Shown here piece after piece: positions 1 through 8,767 of a DNA stretch of 64,000 nucleotides. Both the position numbers and the translations under genes were made by a program. This DNA is from WRGA01 sp031553395 (lineage in GTDB: Bacteria > Bacteroidota > Bacteroidia > Bacteroidales > WRGA01), in assembly GCA_031553395.1 (NCBI GenBank), contig JAVBLR010000017.1, positions 39,800 through 103,799 of the forward strand, in the 5' to 3' direction. Positions within the stretch are counted from its first letter, which is position 1. Each line of letters begins with the position of its first letter. The notes under the pieces are model-generated. The model searched no databases and was not told the DNA's origin. It was given only the letters and a program-made list of their open reading frames with translations.

Positions 1-680
1 GATTGTTCGACATTATCCAACGCCATCAATTCATTGAGGCGAATACGGGATGTATGAACAATTTCTTGTTGCTTAATCAAATTAGAACTGTCGGCATTGA
101 AGTCCACACGAGCTTGTTGCAAGTCCAATCGTGACATGGAACCAATAGTATAACGGGCTTCTACAATACGTAACCGTTCTTTCGACAAACTTACCGCATA
201 TTTCAAATTACCCAAACGAATCTTTTGTCTGATAAGATTGTAATACTCAGCCGAAAGGCTCGCTATAAAATCCTCAACTGTTAAACGGGTACTGAGTTCT
301 CCCATATTTTGCAATTCCTTCAATCGGTCATATCTTGTTTGAATCTGAAATCCGTCGAATATTGTCCAATTTAAATTGATACCGGCATTGGTAGTTGAAT
401 TATTTACATTTGTATATTTATTTTCTCCACCTTCTGCTAAATCCTGGTTGATATTATTAAGTGAGCCCGAATAACCCGCATTTAAGTCCACGGTTGGTAA
501 ATAACCGGCATTTCCGATAGTTACATTATTATCAATAATTTGCTGTTCATTACGAACGATACGAATATCGTAATTTTCCTCCAATCCGATTTGTAAGCAT
601 CGTTGTAGTGTATATGATTCCTGAGAAAATAACAGGATAGAATTCAAAGCAAAAAAAGATAAAAAGAGTGTATATTTCAT
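1..680 (-). CDS. TolC family outer membrane efflux protein (partial)
   Basis: An open frame on the minus strand begins at the ATG ending at 680 and runs off the left edge after about 226 codons, so the C-terminus is missing. It opens with a signal peptide (MKYTLFLSFFALNSILLFSQ), then SYTLQRCLQIGLEENYDIRI, the typical start of a TolC protomer. GYLPTVDLNAGY and the long-helix motif YTIGSMSRLDLQQARVDF follow. TolC-family trimers form the outer-membrane duct of tripartite pumps. It is third in a minus-strand operon after the adaptor and the RND pump, 74 nt downstream of the pump stop. The family call is firm; the substrate is unknown. Confidence 0.93.
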   Translation of the reverse strand, partial: MKYTLFLSFFALNSILLFSQESYTLQRCLQIGLEENYDIRIVRNEQQIIDNNVTIGNAGYLPTVDLNAGYSGSLNNINQDLAEGGENKYTNVNNSTTNAGINLNWTIFDGFQIQTRYDRLKELQNMGELSTRLTVEDFIASLSAEYYNLIRQKIRLGNLKYAVSLSKERLRIVEARYTIGSMSRLDLQQARVDFNADSSNLIKQQEIVHTSRIRLNELMALDNVEQ

Positions 681-700
681 GTGAATTTATAATTAAAATG

Positions 701-739
701 TGCCAATGACGTGAATCTTTTTTCATTGGCATATTGGCA
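701..739. repeat. intergenic inverted repeat, TGCCAATA type
   Basis: The gap between the pump and the TolC gene holds TGCCAATGA (701-709) facing TCATTGGCATATTGGCAT. A longer version of the same unit lies at 59906-59963, so this is a dispersed family. It could form a hairpin in the operon mRNA. Confidence 0.6.
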
Positions 740-754
740 TATTAGAAAATTAAA

Positions 755-3700
755 TTATTTATTTTTCTTCTCCCTATTTGTCGAAATGTAGCTATACATT
801 GCCGGAACAATAAACATTGTTAAAAATGTGGAAACGATCAATCCACCGATAACAGCTATTCCCATCGCTATTCGACCATTCGCACCTTCGGCGCTTGCAA
901 AAGCCAACGGAAGTGCACCTAATATTGTTGAAAAACTTGTCATTAAAATAGGGCGAAGGCGTTGGACTGCGGCTCCACGGATGGATTCACTTTTACTCAT
1001 ACCAGAGTTTTGTCGTTGATTGGCGAATTCAACAATCAGAATACCATTTTTAGCAACTAGCCCAATCAGCATAATTATACCGATTTGACTGAAAATATTC
1101 ATTGTAACATCCGAAAAATACATAAAAATCAAAGCGCCTGAAACAGCTAAAGGAACTGAAAACATGATGACAAGCGGGTCTTTAAAGCTTTCAAATTGAG
1201 CAGATAAAATCAAAAAAATCAAAACTAAAGCCAATCCGAAAGCAAAAAGTAAACTGGATGAACTTTCCCTAAACTCTTTTGATTCTCCGGCCAATGCTGT
1301 GCGAAAAGATTCGTCTAACGTTTCTTTTGCAATACGGTCCATCTCATCCAATGCCGCACCGATGGTTACACCCTTAGCCAATCCGCTACTAACAGTCGCC
1401 GAACTGAAGCGATTGTAACGGTATAACTGTGGAGGAGCAACACTCTCTGATAATCCGACAAGGTTATCTAATTGAATCATGTTTCCGGATATATTTTTCA
1501 CATAAATTGATTTTAAATCCAACGGAGTATTTCGTTGTTGCCGGTTGATTTCCGCTAAAATCTGGTATTGTTTTCCATTCATGTAAAAATAACCCATCCG
1601 CTGACCACTAAGTGCGTATTGAAGTGTTTGCCCGATGTCTCTTGTACTTACTCCAAGCATGCTTGCCTTATCCCTTTCTATTTCGATTCTTGTTTCGGGT
1701 TTGGTAAACTTTAAATCTACATCCGACATTTGAAACATAGGACTTTCGTTCACTTTTTTCATAAATAACGGAATGAACTCTTGCAATTTTTCGAGGTTCG
1801 GCGCTTGCAATACATATTGTACAGGCATACTGGAACCTCGTCCTCCAAATGTAGATTGTTGTTGTACAAAAGCTCTTGCTTCCGATTCTTTCCGTACGGC
1901 TGCTGATAGAGCATCGGCAATTTCCATTTGGCTTCGTTTCCTATCTTTAATATCGGGAAGTGTTAAACGAACAAAACCTCTGTTGGTACGAACCATTGTT
2001 GAGTTAATCAATCGCTCGGGCGCAACAGAATCTGCTATGGTAGAAATTTTTTCGGTATAATCTCTATAAAATTCGTATGTTGCTCCTTCCGGAACTCTAG
2101 TATTAATCGTGATTTGCGAACGGTCTTCCAAAGGTGCCATTTCAGCCGGAATTGCAGCCCAAAGAAGCCCAATAAGAGCAAGTGTTATAATTATGATAGG
2201 AAGTGCAATTATCTTATGTGATAAGAAATAATTTAACCCTTTGGCATAAATATTGTTTAATCCTTCGAAAAAAGGTTCGGTTTTATTATAAAACCAATTT
2301 TGTTTTTCTCTTTTTTTCAATACTTTAGTGGCCAACATAGGGGTAAAAGTCAGAGCAACAAAGGCGGAAATCAATACAGCGCCTGATATAACAATGCTAA
2401 ATTCCCGAAACAAACGCCCGGTCATTCCTTGCAGGAAAACAATCGGCAAGAACACGGCAACTAATGTAATCGTAGTGGATACAACGGCAAAAAATATTTC
2501 TTTAGCGCCTTCTATTCCAGCCTCTCTAGGAGACATTCCGTGTTCTATTTTTACATAAATATTTTCGACCACAACAATTGCATCATCAACAACTAATCCT
2601 ACCGCCAATACTACCGCCAACATTGACAATACATTGATGGAAAACCCGGCAATATACATAATAAAGAATGCGCCGACCAAAGAAACAGGGATTACAACAC
2701 ATGGTACCAGTGTTACACGCCAATCCCTTAAAAATAAAAATATAATAACTACAACTAAAAGGAATGCAATATATACTGTTTCTTTTACTTCACTGATGGA
2801 TGACCGAATAAATTTAGTATTGTCGAAAGCAATACCCAACTCTATATCTTCGGGTAAATCTTTCTTCATTTGTTCCAAACGAACGGTAACTTCATCCGAA
2901 ATATCTATCTGGTTGGCTCCCGGTTGTGGAATAACAACAACTGCAACCATCGGAACTCCGTTTCTCATCATGATACTTCGTTGATCTTCGGGGCCTAATT
3001 CTGCTGTTCCGATATCACTGAAACGAACAATATTATAGTTGTCTTCTTTGATAATCAGATTGTTAAATTCTTCAGGAGTTTTCATTAATCCTAAAGTCCT
3101 GATTGTCAATTCAATTTTATCCCCTTCAATACTTCCTGATGGTAATTCGACATTTTCTTTATCAATTGCATTTTTTACGTCCATCGGAGTAATTCCGTAT
3201 CCTGCCATTCTTACGGGGTCAAGCCATAAACGCATCGAATAGCGTTTTTCTCCCCAAATACTAACAGAACTTACATTGGGAATTGTTTGAATCCGTTCCT
3301 TAATTGTTAAATCGGCAATTTCGCTTAATTCCAGCAAAGAGCGTTTGTTACTTAAAACTGTAATCTGAATAATAGGATTTGCATCGGCATCGGCCTTAGA
3401 TACAGTCGGAGGGTCACAATCTTTAGGCAAAAGCCGTTGAGCACGAGAAACTTTATCCCTTACATCATTTGCAGCGGTTTCTAAATCTACATCCAATTCA
3501 AATTCAACTTTTATCCGGCAAGAACCTTGGCTACTGGAACTGGTAAGAGATCGAATTCCGGGAATCCCATTGATATTTTGTTCCAAAGGTTCGGTAATTT
3601 GATTTTCGACAACATCGGCGTTTGCTCCCGGATAGGAAACATCTACCGTAATAATGGGATTATCGACATTAGGGTATTCCCTTACGCCCAAATAAGTGTA

Positions 3701-3784
3701 TCCAATAAGCCCGAAAAGCAGGATTATTAATACAAATACTGTTGAAAGAACCGGACGTCGTATGCTTAATTCGGAAATATTCAT
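755..3784 (-). CDS. RND efflux pump, inner-membrane permease (AcrB/MexB-like)
   Basis: A protein of 1009 residues, the usual size for RND pumps of the hydrophobe/amphiphile class. It starts MNISELSIRRPVLSTVFVLI, the classic RND N-terminus with the first membrane helix. The periplasmic loop contains YPGANADVVENQITEPLEQ, and the transmembrane block contains GLVVDDAIVVVENI, which carries the proton-relay aspartates of helix 4. LIGLVAKNGILIVEFANQ lies near the C-terminus. Expected role: proton-driven export of drugs or lipids with the neighbouring adaptor and TolC. An in-frame TTG 27 nt upstream lies inside a repeat, so I chose the ATG at 3784. Substrate unknown. Confidence 0.96.
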   Translation of the reverse strand: MNISELSIRRPVLSTVFVLIILLFGLIGYTYLGVREYPNVDNPIITVDVSYPGANADVVENQITEPLEQNINGIPGIRSLTSSSSQGSCRIKVEFELDVDLETAANDVRDKVSRAQRLLPKDCDPPTVSKADADANPIIQITVLSNKRSLLELSEIADLTIKERIQTIPNVSSVSIWGEKRYSMRLWLDPVRMAGYGITPMDVKNAIDKENVELPSGSIEGDKIELTIRTLGLMKTPEEFNNLIIKEDNYNIVRFSDIGTAELGPEDQRSIMMRNGVPMVAVVVIPQPGANQIDISDEVTVRLEQMKKDLPEDIELGIAFDNTKFIRSSISEVKETVYIAFLLVVVIIFLFLRDWRVTLVPCVVIPVSLVGAFFIMYIAGFSINVLSMLAVVLAVGLVVDDAIVVVENIYVKIEHGMSPREAGIEGAKEIFFAVVSTTITLVAVFLPIVFLQGMTGRLFREFSIVISGAVLISAFVALTFTPMLATKVLKKREKQNWFYNKTEPFFEGLNNIYAKGLNYFLSHKIIALPIIIITLALIGLLWAAIPAEMAPLEDRSQITINTRVPEGATYEFYRDYTEKISTIADSVAPERLINSTMVRTNRGFVRLTLPDIKDRKRSQMEIADALSAAVRKESEARAFVQQQSTFGGRGSSMPVQYVLQAPNLEKLQEFIPLFMKKVNESPMFQMSDVDLKFTKPETRIEIERDKASMLGVSTRDIGQTLQYALSGQRMGYFYMNGKQYQILAEINRQQRNTPLDLKSIYVKNISGNMIQLDNLVGLSESVAPPQLYRYNRFSSATVSSGLAKGVTIGAALDEMDRIAKETLDESFRTALAGESKEFRESSSSLLFAFGLALVLIFLILSAQFESFKDPLVIMFSVPLAVSGALIFMYFSDVTMNIFSQIGIIMLIGLVAKNGILIVEFANQRQNSGMSKSESIRGAAVQRLRPILMTSFSTILGALPLAFASAEGANGRIAMGIAVIGGLIVSTFLTMFIVPAMYSYISTNREKKNK

Positions 3785-3793
3785 TTTTTTAAA

Positions 3794-3865
3794 GTAAAAA
3801 GGTAAAAGCAAAAAGGTAAAAGGTAAAAAGAGCTGTAAGCATTTTACCTTTTACCTTTTTACCTT
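3794..3865. repeat. heptad palindrome, AAAAGGT/TTTTACC units
   Basis: Left arm of AAAAGGT-type heptads, short centre, right arm of TTTTACC heptads. It fills the gap between the adaptor and pump genes and overlaps the adaptor stop codon, so it would fold into a hairpin within the operon mRNA. Confidence 0.75.
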
Positions 3866-4965
3866 ACAATATTATCAATAGTTACAGGCATTCCATCTCT
3901 TAATTGCATTACACCGGTTGTTATTAAAGTATCTCCTGGTTGAATTCCTTGTAGAATTTGCAGTTTAGATTCGGTACGTAATCCTTTGGACAATATAACC
4001 TGTTGAGCTTTCCCATTTTTGTATAAATAAGCAATATCTCGTCCCATTTCGGCAACAACAGCTTGAGAAGGAACAGTTAACGCATTTTTTATTTCTTGCA
4101 ATCTGATTTCGATGGAGGCAGTTCGTCCCGGTTTTAATTTTCCATCCCGATTGGGAAAAATGGCACGGGTGCTTAATGTTCGTGTTTTTAAATCCAATTT
4201 CGATTCAACGGCATAAATTGTAGCTTGATGTTCAGCCAAATCACCGTCTACTTTGAATGTAAGAGAAGTTCCCGGAATAACCTTTGCCGCTTGTTTTTCG
4301 TTGATGGAGAATTCTAATTTTAAAGGAATAACCTTGGTAAGTTTTGCCACAACAGTTGTTGGCGACGCATAACTTCCTTCACTGACTTGTCGCAATCCGA
4401 TAACACCATCAAATGGGGCTCGTAATTCGGTTTGAGCGATCCGTGATTTTACTAAATCTATATCTGCATTCAGTTTATCTAATTCGGTAGTAACTTGTTC
4501 GTAAGCCTCCTGGCTGACAGCATCTTTTTCCAATAATGATTTTTGACGAAAAACTCTGTCCTTTGCCAAAGGAATCTGTGCCTCTAATTTTTTTAATTCG
4601 GCTTGCAAAGGTTTATCATTTACTTTTGCAAGTAATGTGCCTTTTTTTACAGCTGAACCTTCCTTAAAATAAATATTTGTAATTTTTCCGGAGGTTTCGA
4701 ATGATAAGTCGACTTCTTCGTCGGGAATAAGCGTTCCTGTTGTTTTGAATATATCATTCAGATTTTCATACTTTATAACCTGTACATTAATATTCAGAGG
4801 ACGGTTACGATTACCATCTTTTCCTTTTCCTCCACCGGAAGGTATTAGTGCTTCGGTGGAACTATTCTCACTAAAGAAATTTTTCTTGATTGCGGGATAA
4901 AAGGCCATTCCTACAATAAGTAGCACAATAACAACAATGATGATAGTTCGTTTTTTCTTAGGCAT
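3859..4965 (-). CDS. RND efflux periplasmic adaptor (membrane fusion protein)
   Basis: A protein of 368 residues with an N-terminal membrane anchor (IIIVVIVLLIVGMAFYPAI). The lipoyl/barrel-sandwich half-motif GKITNIYFKEGSAVKKGTLL lies at about residue 95, an alpha-helical hairpin at about 115-170, and the second lipoyl half is RAPFDGVIGLRQVSEGSYAS. A beta-barrel region and a membrane-proximal domain ending GDTLITTGVMQLRDGMPV follow. It bridges the RND pump and TolC. It is first in the operon, starting at an ATG; the pump starts 74 nt after its stop. Confidence 0.95.
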   Translation of the reverse strand: MPKKKRTIIIVVIVLLIVGMAFYPAIKKNFFSENSSTEALIPSGGGKGKDGNRNRPLNINVQVIKYENLNDIFKTTGTLIPDEEVDLSFETSGKITNIYFKEGSAVKKGTLLAKVNDKPLQAELKKLEAQIPLAKDRVFRQKSLLEKDAVSQEAYEQVTTELDKLNADIDLVKSRIAQTELRAPFDGVIGLRQVSEGSYASPTTVVAKLTKVIPLKLEFSINEKQAAKVIPGTSLTFKVDGDLAEHQATIYAVESKLDLKTRTLSTRAIFPNRDGKLKPGRTASIEIRLQEIKNALTVPSQAVVAEMGRDIAYLYKNGKAQQVILSKGLRTESKLQILQGIQPGDTLITTGVMQLRDGMPVTIDNIVR

Positions 4966-5105
4966 ATTTCAACGTTTACAGATAAGGGGAATAAAACACA
5001 CTGCCATTAGACTTACATAATGATGACAGGTTTAAAGCAGTTTCTTTAACTTTTTCTTAATAAAATTAAAAGAAAGTGTTTTTATGTACTTACAAATAGC
5101 TCCAA

Positions 5106-5169
5106 GAAGTTAATCGGAAGTTACCGGAATTCCGATACTAATACCTTCCGGTGACTTCCGGTAACTTCT
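5106..5169. repeat. decamer palindrome, GAAGTTACCG type
   Basis: Repeated GAAGTTACCG-like decamers face their reverse complement (CTTCCGGTAACTTC). Related copies lie at 11476-11540 and 49446-49490. It sits just past the stop codon of the SUI1-like gene, where it might aid termination. Confidence 0.6.
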
Positions 5170-5173
5170 CAAT

Positions 5174-5518
5174 TCAAATTACTTTCGCTTTTACATATCC
5201 TTCTTTTTGTAAAAAATCAAGAACTTTTTGTCTGAAATCACCTTGAATTAAAATTTCTCCGTTTTTGGATGAGCCGCCTACACCACATTTGGTTTTCAGT
5301 TGCTTTTCCAATATTTTCAAATCATCTTCATTCCCAACAAATCCTGTAACTAATGTTACTGCTTTTCCATTACGGTTGCGCTTATCTAATTGAATTCGCA
5401 GTTGTTGTTTTTCAGGAGATTTTGTTTCCTGTATTTCATTTTCCTCATTTTCATAGTTGAAATCAGGATTTGTAGAATAAACAATATTCAGGCGGTCTTT
5501 CCAATCGTTATTTTTCAT
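5174..5518 (-). CDS. SUI1/YciH-family translation factor
   Basis: About 114 residues from the ATG of MKNNDWKDRLNIVYSTNP; a further upstream TTG would add seven residues but lacks support. The C-terminal half carries the SUI1/eIF1 fold signature: a basic stretch (LDKRNRNGKAVTLVTGF), then LKTKCGVGGSSKNGEILIQG, and a final segment QKVLDFLQKEGY. Bacterial YciH-type proteins resemble eIF1 and are thought to influence initiation fidelity; their exact role is unsettled. Single gene between two repeats. Confidence 0.9.
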   Translation of the reverse strand: MKNNDWKDRLNIVYSTNPDFNYENEENEIQETKSPEKQQLRIQLDKRNRNGKAVTLVTGFVGNEDDLKILEKQLKTKCGVGGSSKNGEILIQGDFRQKVLDFLQKEGYVKAKVI

Positions 5519-5550
5519 TTTGTAAAGTTTAGAATACAAAGATACAAAAT

Positions 5551-5772
5551 ATGAGTTATGAGATAGGTAAATGGCATGAATTTGAATAATGAGTCCGTTT
5601 TGAAGGTTTGGGCAAAAGGCTAATGGCGAAAGGCGAACGAAAGCTTATGTACGCTTCCCTTTGCCATTAGCCTTTCGCCATTTGCCAAAAAAACCTTCAT
5701 ATCGGTGTCAATATGAATAAATTCGTGCGTTTGCCCTAAAATCTCATATCTCATATCTCATATCTCATATCT
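5551..5772. repeat. nested three-layer palindrome
   Basis: Outer layer: ATGAGTTATGAGATAG facing tandem CATATCT heptads (5741-5772). Middle layer: GTCCGTTTTGAAGGTTT facing AAACCTTCATATCGGTGTCA, followed by ATATGAATAAATTC. Inner layer: GGCAAAA/GGCTAAT/GGCGAAA/GGCGAAC heptads (5611-5638) facing their complements (5660-5687). The middle layer recurs at 11560-11800 and 54611-54813. Confidence 0.8.
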
Positions 5773-5779
5773 TTTTATT

Positions 5780-5787
5780 TACTTTTG
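5780..5787 (+). promoter_or_regulatory. candidate -7 element for folC
   Basis: TACTTTTG matches the Bacteroides -7 consensus TAnnTTTG and lies 30 nt before the folC ATG. No TTG is present at the -33 spacing, because that stretch is the CATATCT repeat. Confidence 0.45.
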
Positions 5788-5817
5788 CTCTGGAAATATT
5801 CAAAATAAAAAAAGTAA

Positions 5818-7113
5818 ATGAATTACGAACAAACGATCGAATATCTTTATAATCAATTGCCTGTTTTTCAAAGGGTAGGAGGGGAGGCGTATAAAGAAGG
5901 CCTTGATAATAGTCTCCGTTTGGATGAAATATACCATCATCCGCATAAAAAATACAAAACTATTCATGTTGCCGGAACAAATGGCAAAGGCTCTACATCG
6001 CATTTGTTGGCGGCAATATTACAACAATCGGGATATAAAACAGGATTATATACTTCGCCTCATTTGTTGGATTTCAGGGAGCGGATTCGAATTAACGGAG
6101 AAATGATTGATAAAGAATATATTGTTGATTTTATTGCAAATGCACAATCAGCAATATCCGAAATTCATCCATCTTTTTTTGAATTGACAATGATGATGGC
6201 TTTTTGCTATTTTGCTGATAATGATGTGGATGTCGCTATTATTGAAGTTGGTTTAGGCGGTAGATTGGATAGTACAAATATTATTACTCCTGATTTATCA
6301 ATTATTACCAATATCAGTTTCGATCATGTACAGTTTTTGGGTGATACTTTGCCGAAAATCGCTGGAGAAAAAGCAGGGATTATTAAATCGAATGTACCTG
6401 TTATTGTTGGAGAAGTTGATAATAATAAGGACGTTAGAATTATATTTGAAGAAAAAGCAACTGAGAAAAAAACAAATCTCATTTTTGCTGAGGATAATAA
6501 TTTGATTCAAAAGGCAGAATTGAAGGATGGTTATTGGATTTTTCAAACTGATAATTATCCTGATTTAAAATGTGGATTAAGCGGATTTTATCAGGAAAAA
6601 AATGCAAATACGGTTTTAACGGCTGTTGAATTATTAAAGAAACTACATTATGCAATTCTGTATAGTGCAGTTTATCAAGGCTTTGATAATGTACAAGCAC
6701 TTACCGGATTACAAGGTCGTTGGCAAATAATCCAATCCAATCCGAAAATCATTTGCGATACAGGACATAATGAAGGAGGCATTTCCTACATTGTAAAGCA
6801 GTTGCAATCAGAACAATATAAAACATTACGAATTGTATTCGGAATGGTGAATGATAAAGATATTTCCAAGGTAATTGCATTGTTGCCCAAAAATGCAGTA
6901 TATTACTTTACCAAAGCGTCTATTCCCCGTGCATTAAACGAACTTGAATTACAAGAAAAAGCCAAAAAAGAAAATCTGAAGGGGAATGCTTATTCTTCTG
7001 TAAAAGAAGCTATCATTGCTGCAAAAAAAGAAGCAGATGCTAATGATTTAATTTACATCGGTGGAAGTACATTTGTAGTTGCCGATGCTTTAGAGTTTTT
7101 AAACAAAGAGTGA
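5818..7113 (+). CDS. folC: folylpolyglutamate synthase / dihydrofolate synthase
   Basis: A 431-residue Mur-ligase-type enzyme. The P-loop HVAGTNGKGSTSHLLAAIL lies at about residues 44-62, the folate-site segment LYTSPHLLDFRERIRING follows, and IEVGLGGRLDSTNII, ITNISFDHVQFLGDTL and ICDTGHNEGG complete the family signature. It adds L-glutamate to dihydropteroate and/or polyglutamylates tetrahydrofolate, using ATP in the cytoplasm. thyA and folA of the same pathway lie about 24 kb away. The ATG at 5818 fits the family N-terminus (MNYEQTIEYLYNQLPVFQRVG). Confidence 0.97.
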   Translation: MNYEQTIEYLYNQLPVFQRVGGEAYKEGLDNSLRLDEIYHHPHKKYKTIHVAGTNGKGSTSHLLAAILQQSGYKTGLYTSPHLLDFRERIRINGEMIDKEYIVDFIANAQSAISEIHPSFFELTMMMAFCYFADNDVDVAIIEVGLGGRLDSTNIITPDLSIITNISFDHVQFLGDTLPKIAGEKAGIIKSNVPVIVGEVDNNKDVRIIFEEKATEKKTNLIFAEDNNLIQKAELKDGYWIFQTDNYPDLKCGLSGFYQEKNANTVLTAVELLKKLHYAILYSAVYQGFDNVQALTGLQGRWQIIQSNPKIICDTGHNEGGISYIVKQLQSEQYKTLRIVFGMVNDKDISKVIALLPKNAVYYFTKASIPRALNELELQEKAKKENLKGNAYSSVKEAIIAAKKEADANDLIYIGGSTFVVADALEFLNKE

Positions 7114-7195
7114 AAAAATTATGATGATACTCTCAATGTTGGCAGTGAATCACAAATATAAAAATAACGGATAATTATTTAAAAAATAGAATGTT

Positions 7196-7771
7196 ATGAA
7201 GAAAATATTTTTTTTTCTATTGATAGTCAGCTCTTCTCTTAAAGCTGAAACTTTTTCCGGTTATTATGTTACAAACAATTCAGACACAATTTACTGTAAT
7301 ATTAATTTAACAAAGAAGACTGTTGATTATTATGACTTCTCTAAAGTAAGAAAAAGTGTAAATCTTGTTGATAGTGACGGCGAAAAGAAGTTTAAGCCTC
7401 ATGATATCGTTTGTTTTGCCATAAACATACCAAATAAAGAAACATATAAATTTGTTTCCTTGGAAGAAGATACGCAACAATTTTTTTGTGAAATTATCAG
7501 TGGAAAAATATCTTTATACAAAATCTATTTGTTACATCCATACGACGGTTCATTAGCAACAATACCAATTGCGCTTAAAGATAATAAACTTGTTTACCTA
7601 AATGCAATAAATAAAAAACAAAGAGTTAGTAATTTATTGGAAGATAATCCTGTAGTTTTAGAAAAATGGAAAGCAACGAAATTTAATATGTGGACAGACT
7701 CTCATTTTGATACAACTGAAATAGAAAAATGCATTAGGGAGTATAATGAGTTTGATACAAACGAAAAATGA
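7196..7771 (+). CDS. exported protein of unknown function
   Basis: 191 residues with a clear signal peptide (MKKIFFFLLIVSSSLKAETF), predicted to be cleaved after KAE or nearby. The mature part is rich in Lys, Asn and Asp and has alternating beta-type segments (GYYVTNNSDTIYCNINL, YKFVSLEEDTQQFFCEII). No domain is recognised. Small Bacteroidota periplasmic proteins often look like this, but that gives no function. The gene follows folC by 82 nt and may be co-transcribed with the next exported protein. Confidence 0.75.
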   Translation: MKKIFFFLLIVSSSLKAETFSGYYVTNNSDTIYCNINLTKKTVDYYDFSKVRKSVNLVDSDGEKKFKPHDIVCFAINIPNKETYKFVSLEEDTQQFFCEIISGKISLYKIYLLHPYDGSLATIPIALKDNKLVYLNAINKKQRVSNLLEDNPVVLEKWKATKFNMWTDSHFDTTEIEKCIREYNEFDTNEK

Positions 7772-7863
7772 TAAGATTCCTGCCAACTTGCAGTTTCCAG
7801 CAGGTAATGGAAGCGGTTTTATTGCTTTTTTATCAAAATATAAACGATTAACGGAGTAAATAC

Positions 7864-8358
7864 ATGAAAAAAATTACGTTTTTATTTTTGCTTATTATCT
7901 TTGCTTTTGTACAAGTAAAAGCATCCGATTTTATCCCCATCAAAAAAAAGAAAACAGAAATACTGCCTGTTCAAACCAACAAAGTATCTCCGGAACTGAG
8001 AGAAATTGCCATACTTGATGGAACAGTTGTTTTAGAAGTAAGCAAAGGAGTAGAATTTCCCTGTATTGGATTACGTCTTTACGACAACAATATAAATCGT
8101 CAACTAGGAACATACCTGGAAATAAAAAAACGGGGTAAATACTATCTTATTGAAAATAAAAAATACATCAACATGAATGATGGCATAGAAATTTACTTGA
8201 AAGACCTTTTTGAAGGATTTTATGATGATAAGAAATATGGAAGAAAAGTGTGGTCGGCATTTGTAGAAGAAGGTGGATTGCAATTATTTATAGAGATAGC
8301 AAATGATATTATAGATGACGAATTTCTTAATTCGCCCTTGAACGATACATATGGATGA
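7864..8358 (+). CDS. exported protein of unknown function
   Basis: 164 residues with a signal peptide (MKKITFLFLLIIFAFVQVKASD). A basic patch (IPIKKKKTEILP) follows, then a mixed alpha/beta region with acidic stretches (NMNDGIEIYLKDLFEGFYDD). No domain is recognised. It lies 92 nt downstream of another exported protein in the same orientation, and a large palindrome follows its stop, consistent with the end of a transcription unit. Confidence 0.72.
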   Translation: MKKITFLFLLIIFAFVQVKASDFIPIKKKKTEILPVQTNKVSPELREIAILDGTVVLEVSKGVEFPCIGLRLYDNNINRQLGTYLEIKKRGKYYLIENKKYINMNDGIEIYLKDLFEGFYDDKKYGRKVWSAFVEEGGLQLFIEIANDIIDDEFLNSPLNDTYG

Positions 8359-8381
8359 AAAAGAGATAATTATTTCTACTT

Positions 8382-8640
8382 TAACAGATTAAAAGATGAT
8401 TCATATCGAACTCGTTTTCAATAACTCCGCACACGGAATACACGGAATAACACAGTAATATTTTGACTTCGTCAAAAACTTAAGCAGATTATAACACCTT
8501 ATTAATACATCATTAGCTCAAAGTTAAGTATTAGTGACAGCGAAAGATTTGCGTAAGCAAATTGCCGTGTTATTCCGTGCTTTCCGTGTATTCCGTGTGC
8601 GAATTTTTACTCATATTGATGTCAATTCTAATCTGTTGAT
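8382..8640. repeat. nested palindrome with GGAATA-type core
   Basis: This fills most of the 409-nt gap between 8358 and 8768. Outermost arms: AACAGATTA (from about 8383) and TAATCTGTT (near 8635). Core arms: a 26-nt arm at 8428-8453 built of CACGGAATA units facing a 35-nt arm at 8567-8601. Inside is a perfect hairpin, TTTTGAC-ttc-GTCAAAA (8461-8477). The edge carries CTCATATTGATGTCAAT, shared with the palindrome at 11560-11800. The remaining DNA up to 8767 is AT-rich leader with no gene. Confidence 0.75.
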
Positions 8641-8767
8641 TAATTTTAACTTAATTTTAATTCCACATACTTACCTATGGTAATTTTAATTAAAAATTTT
8701 TCAAAAATTTTGAATATAAAATATATCCGACTTATTTTGCTTTTTAAAACCAATAATATGCAATAAA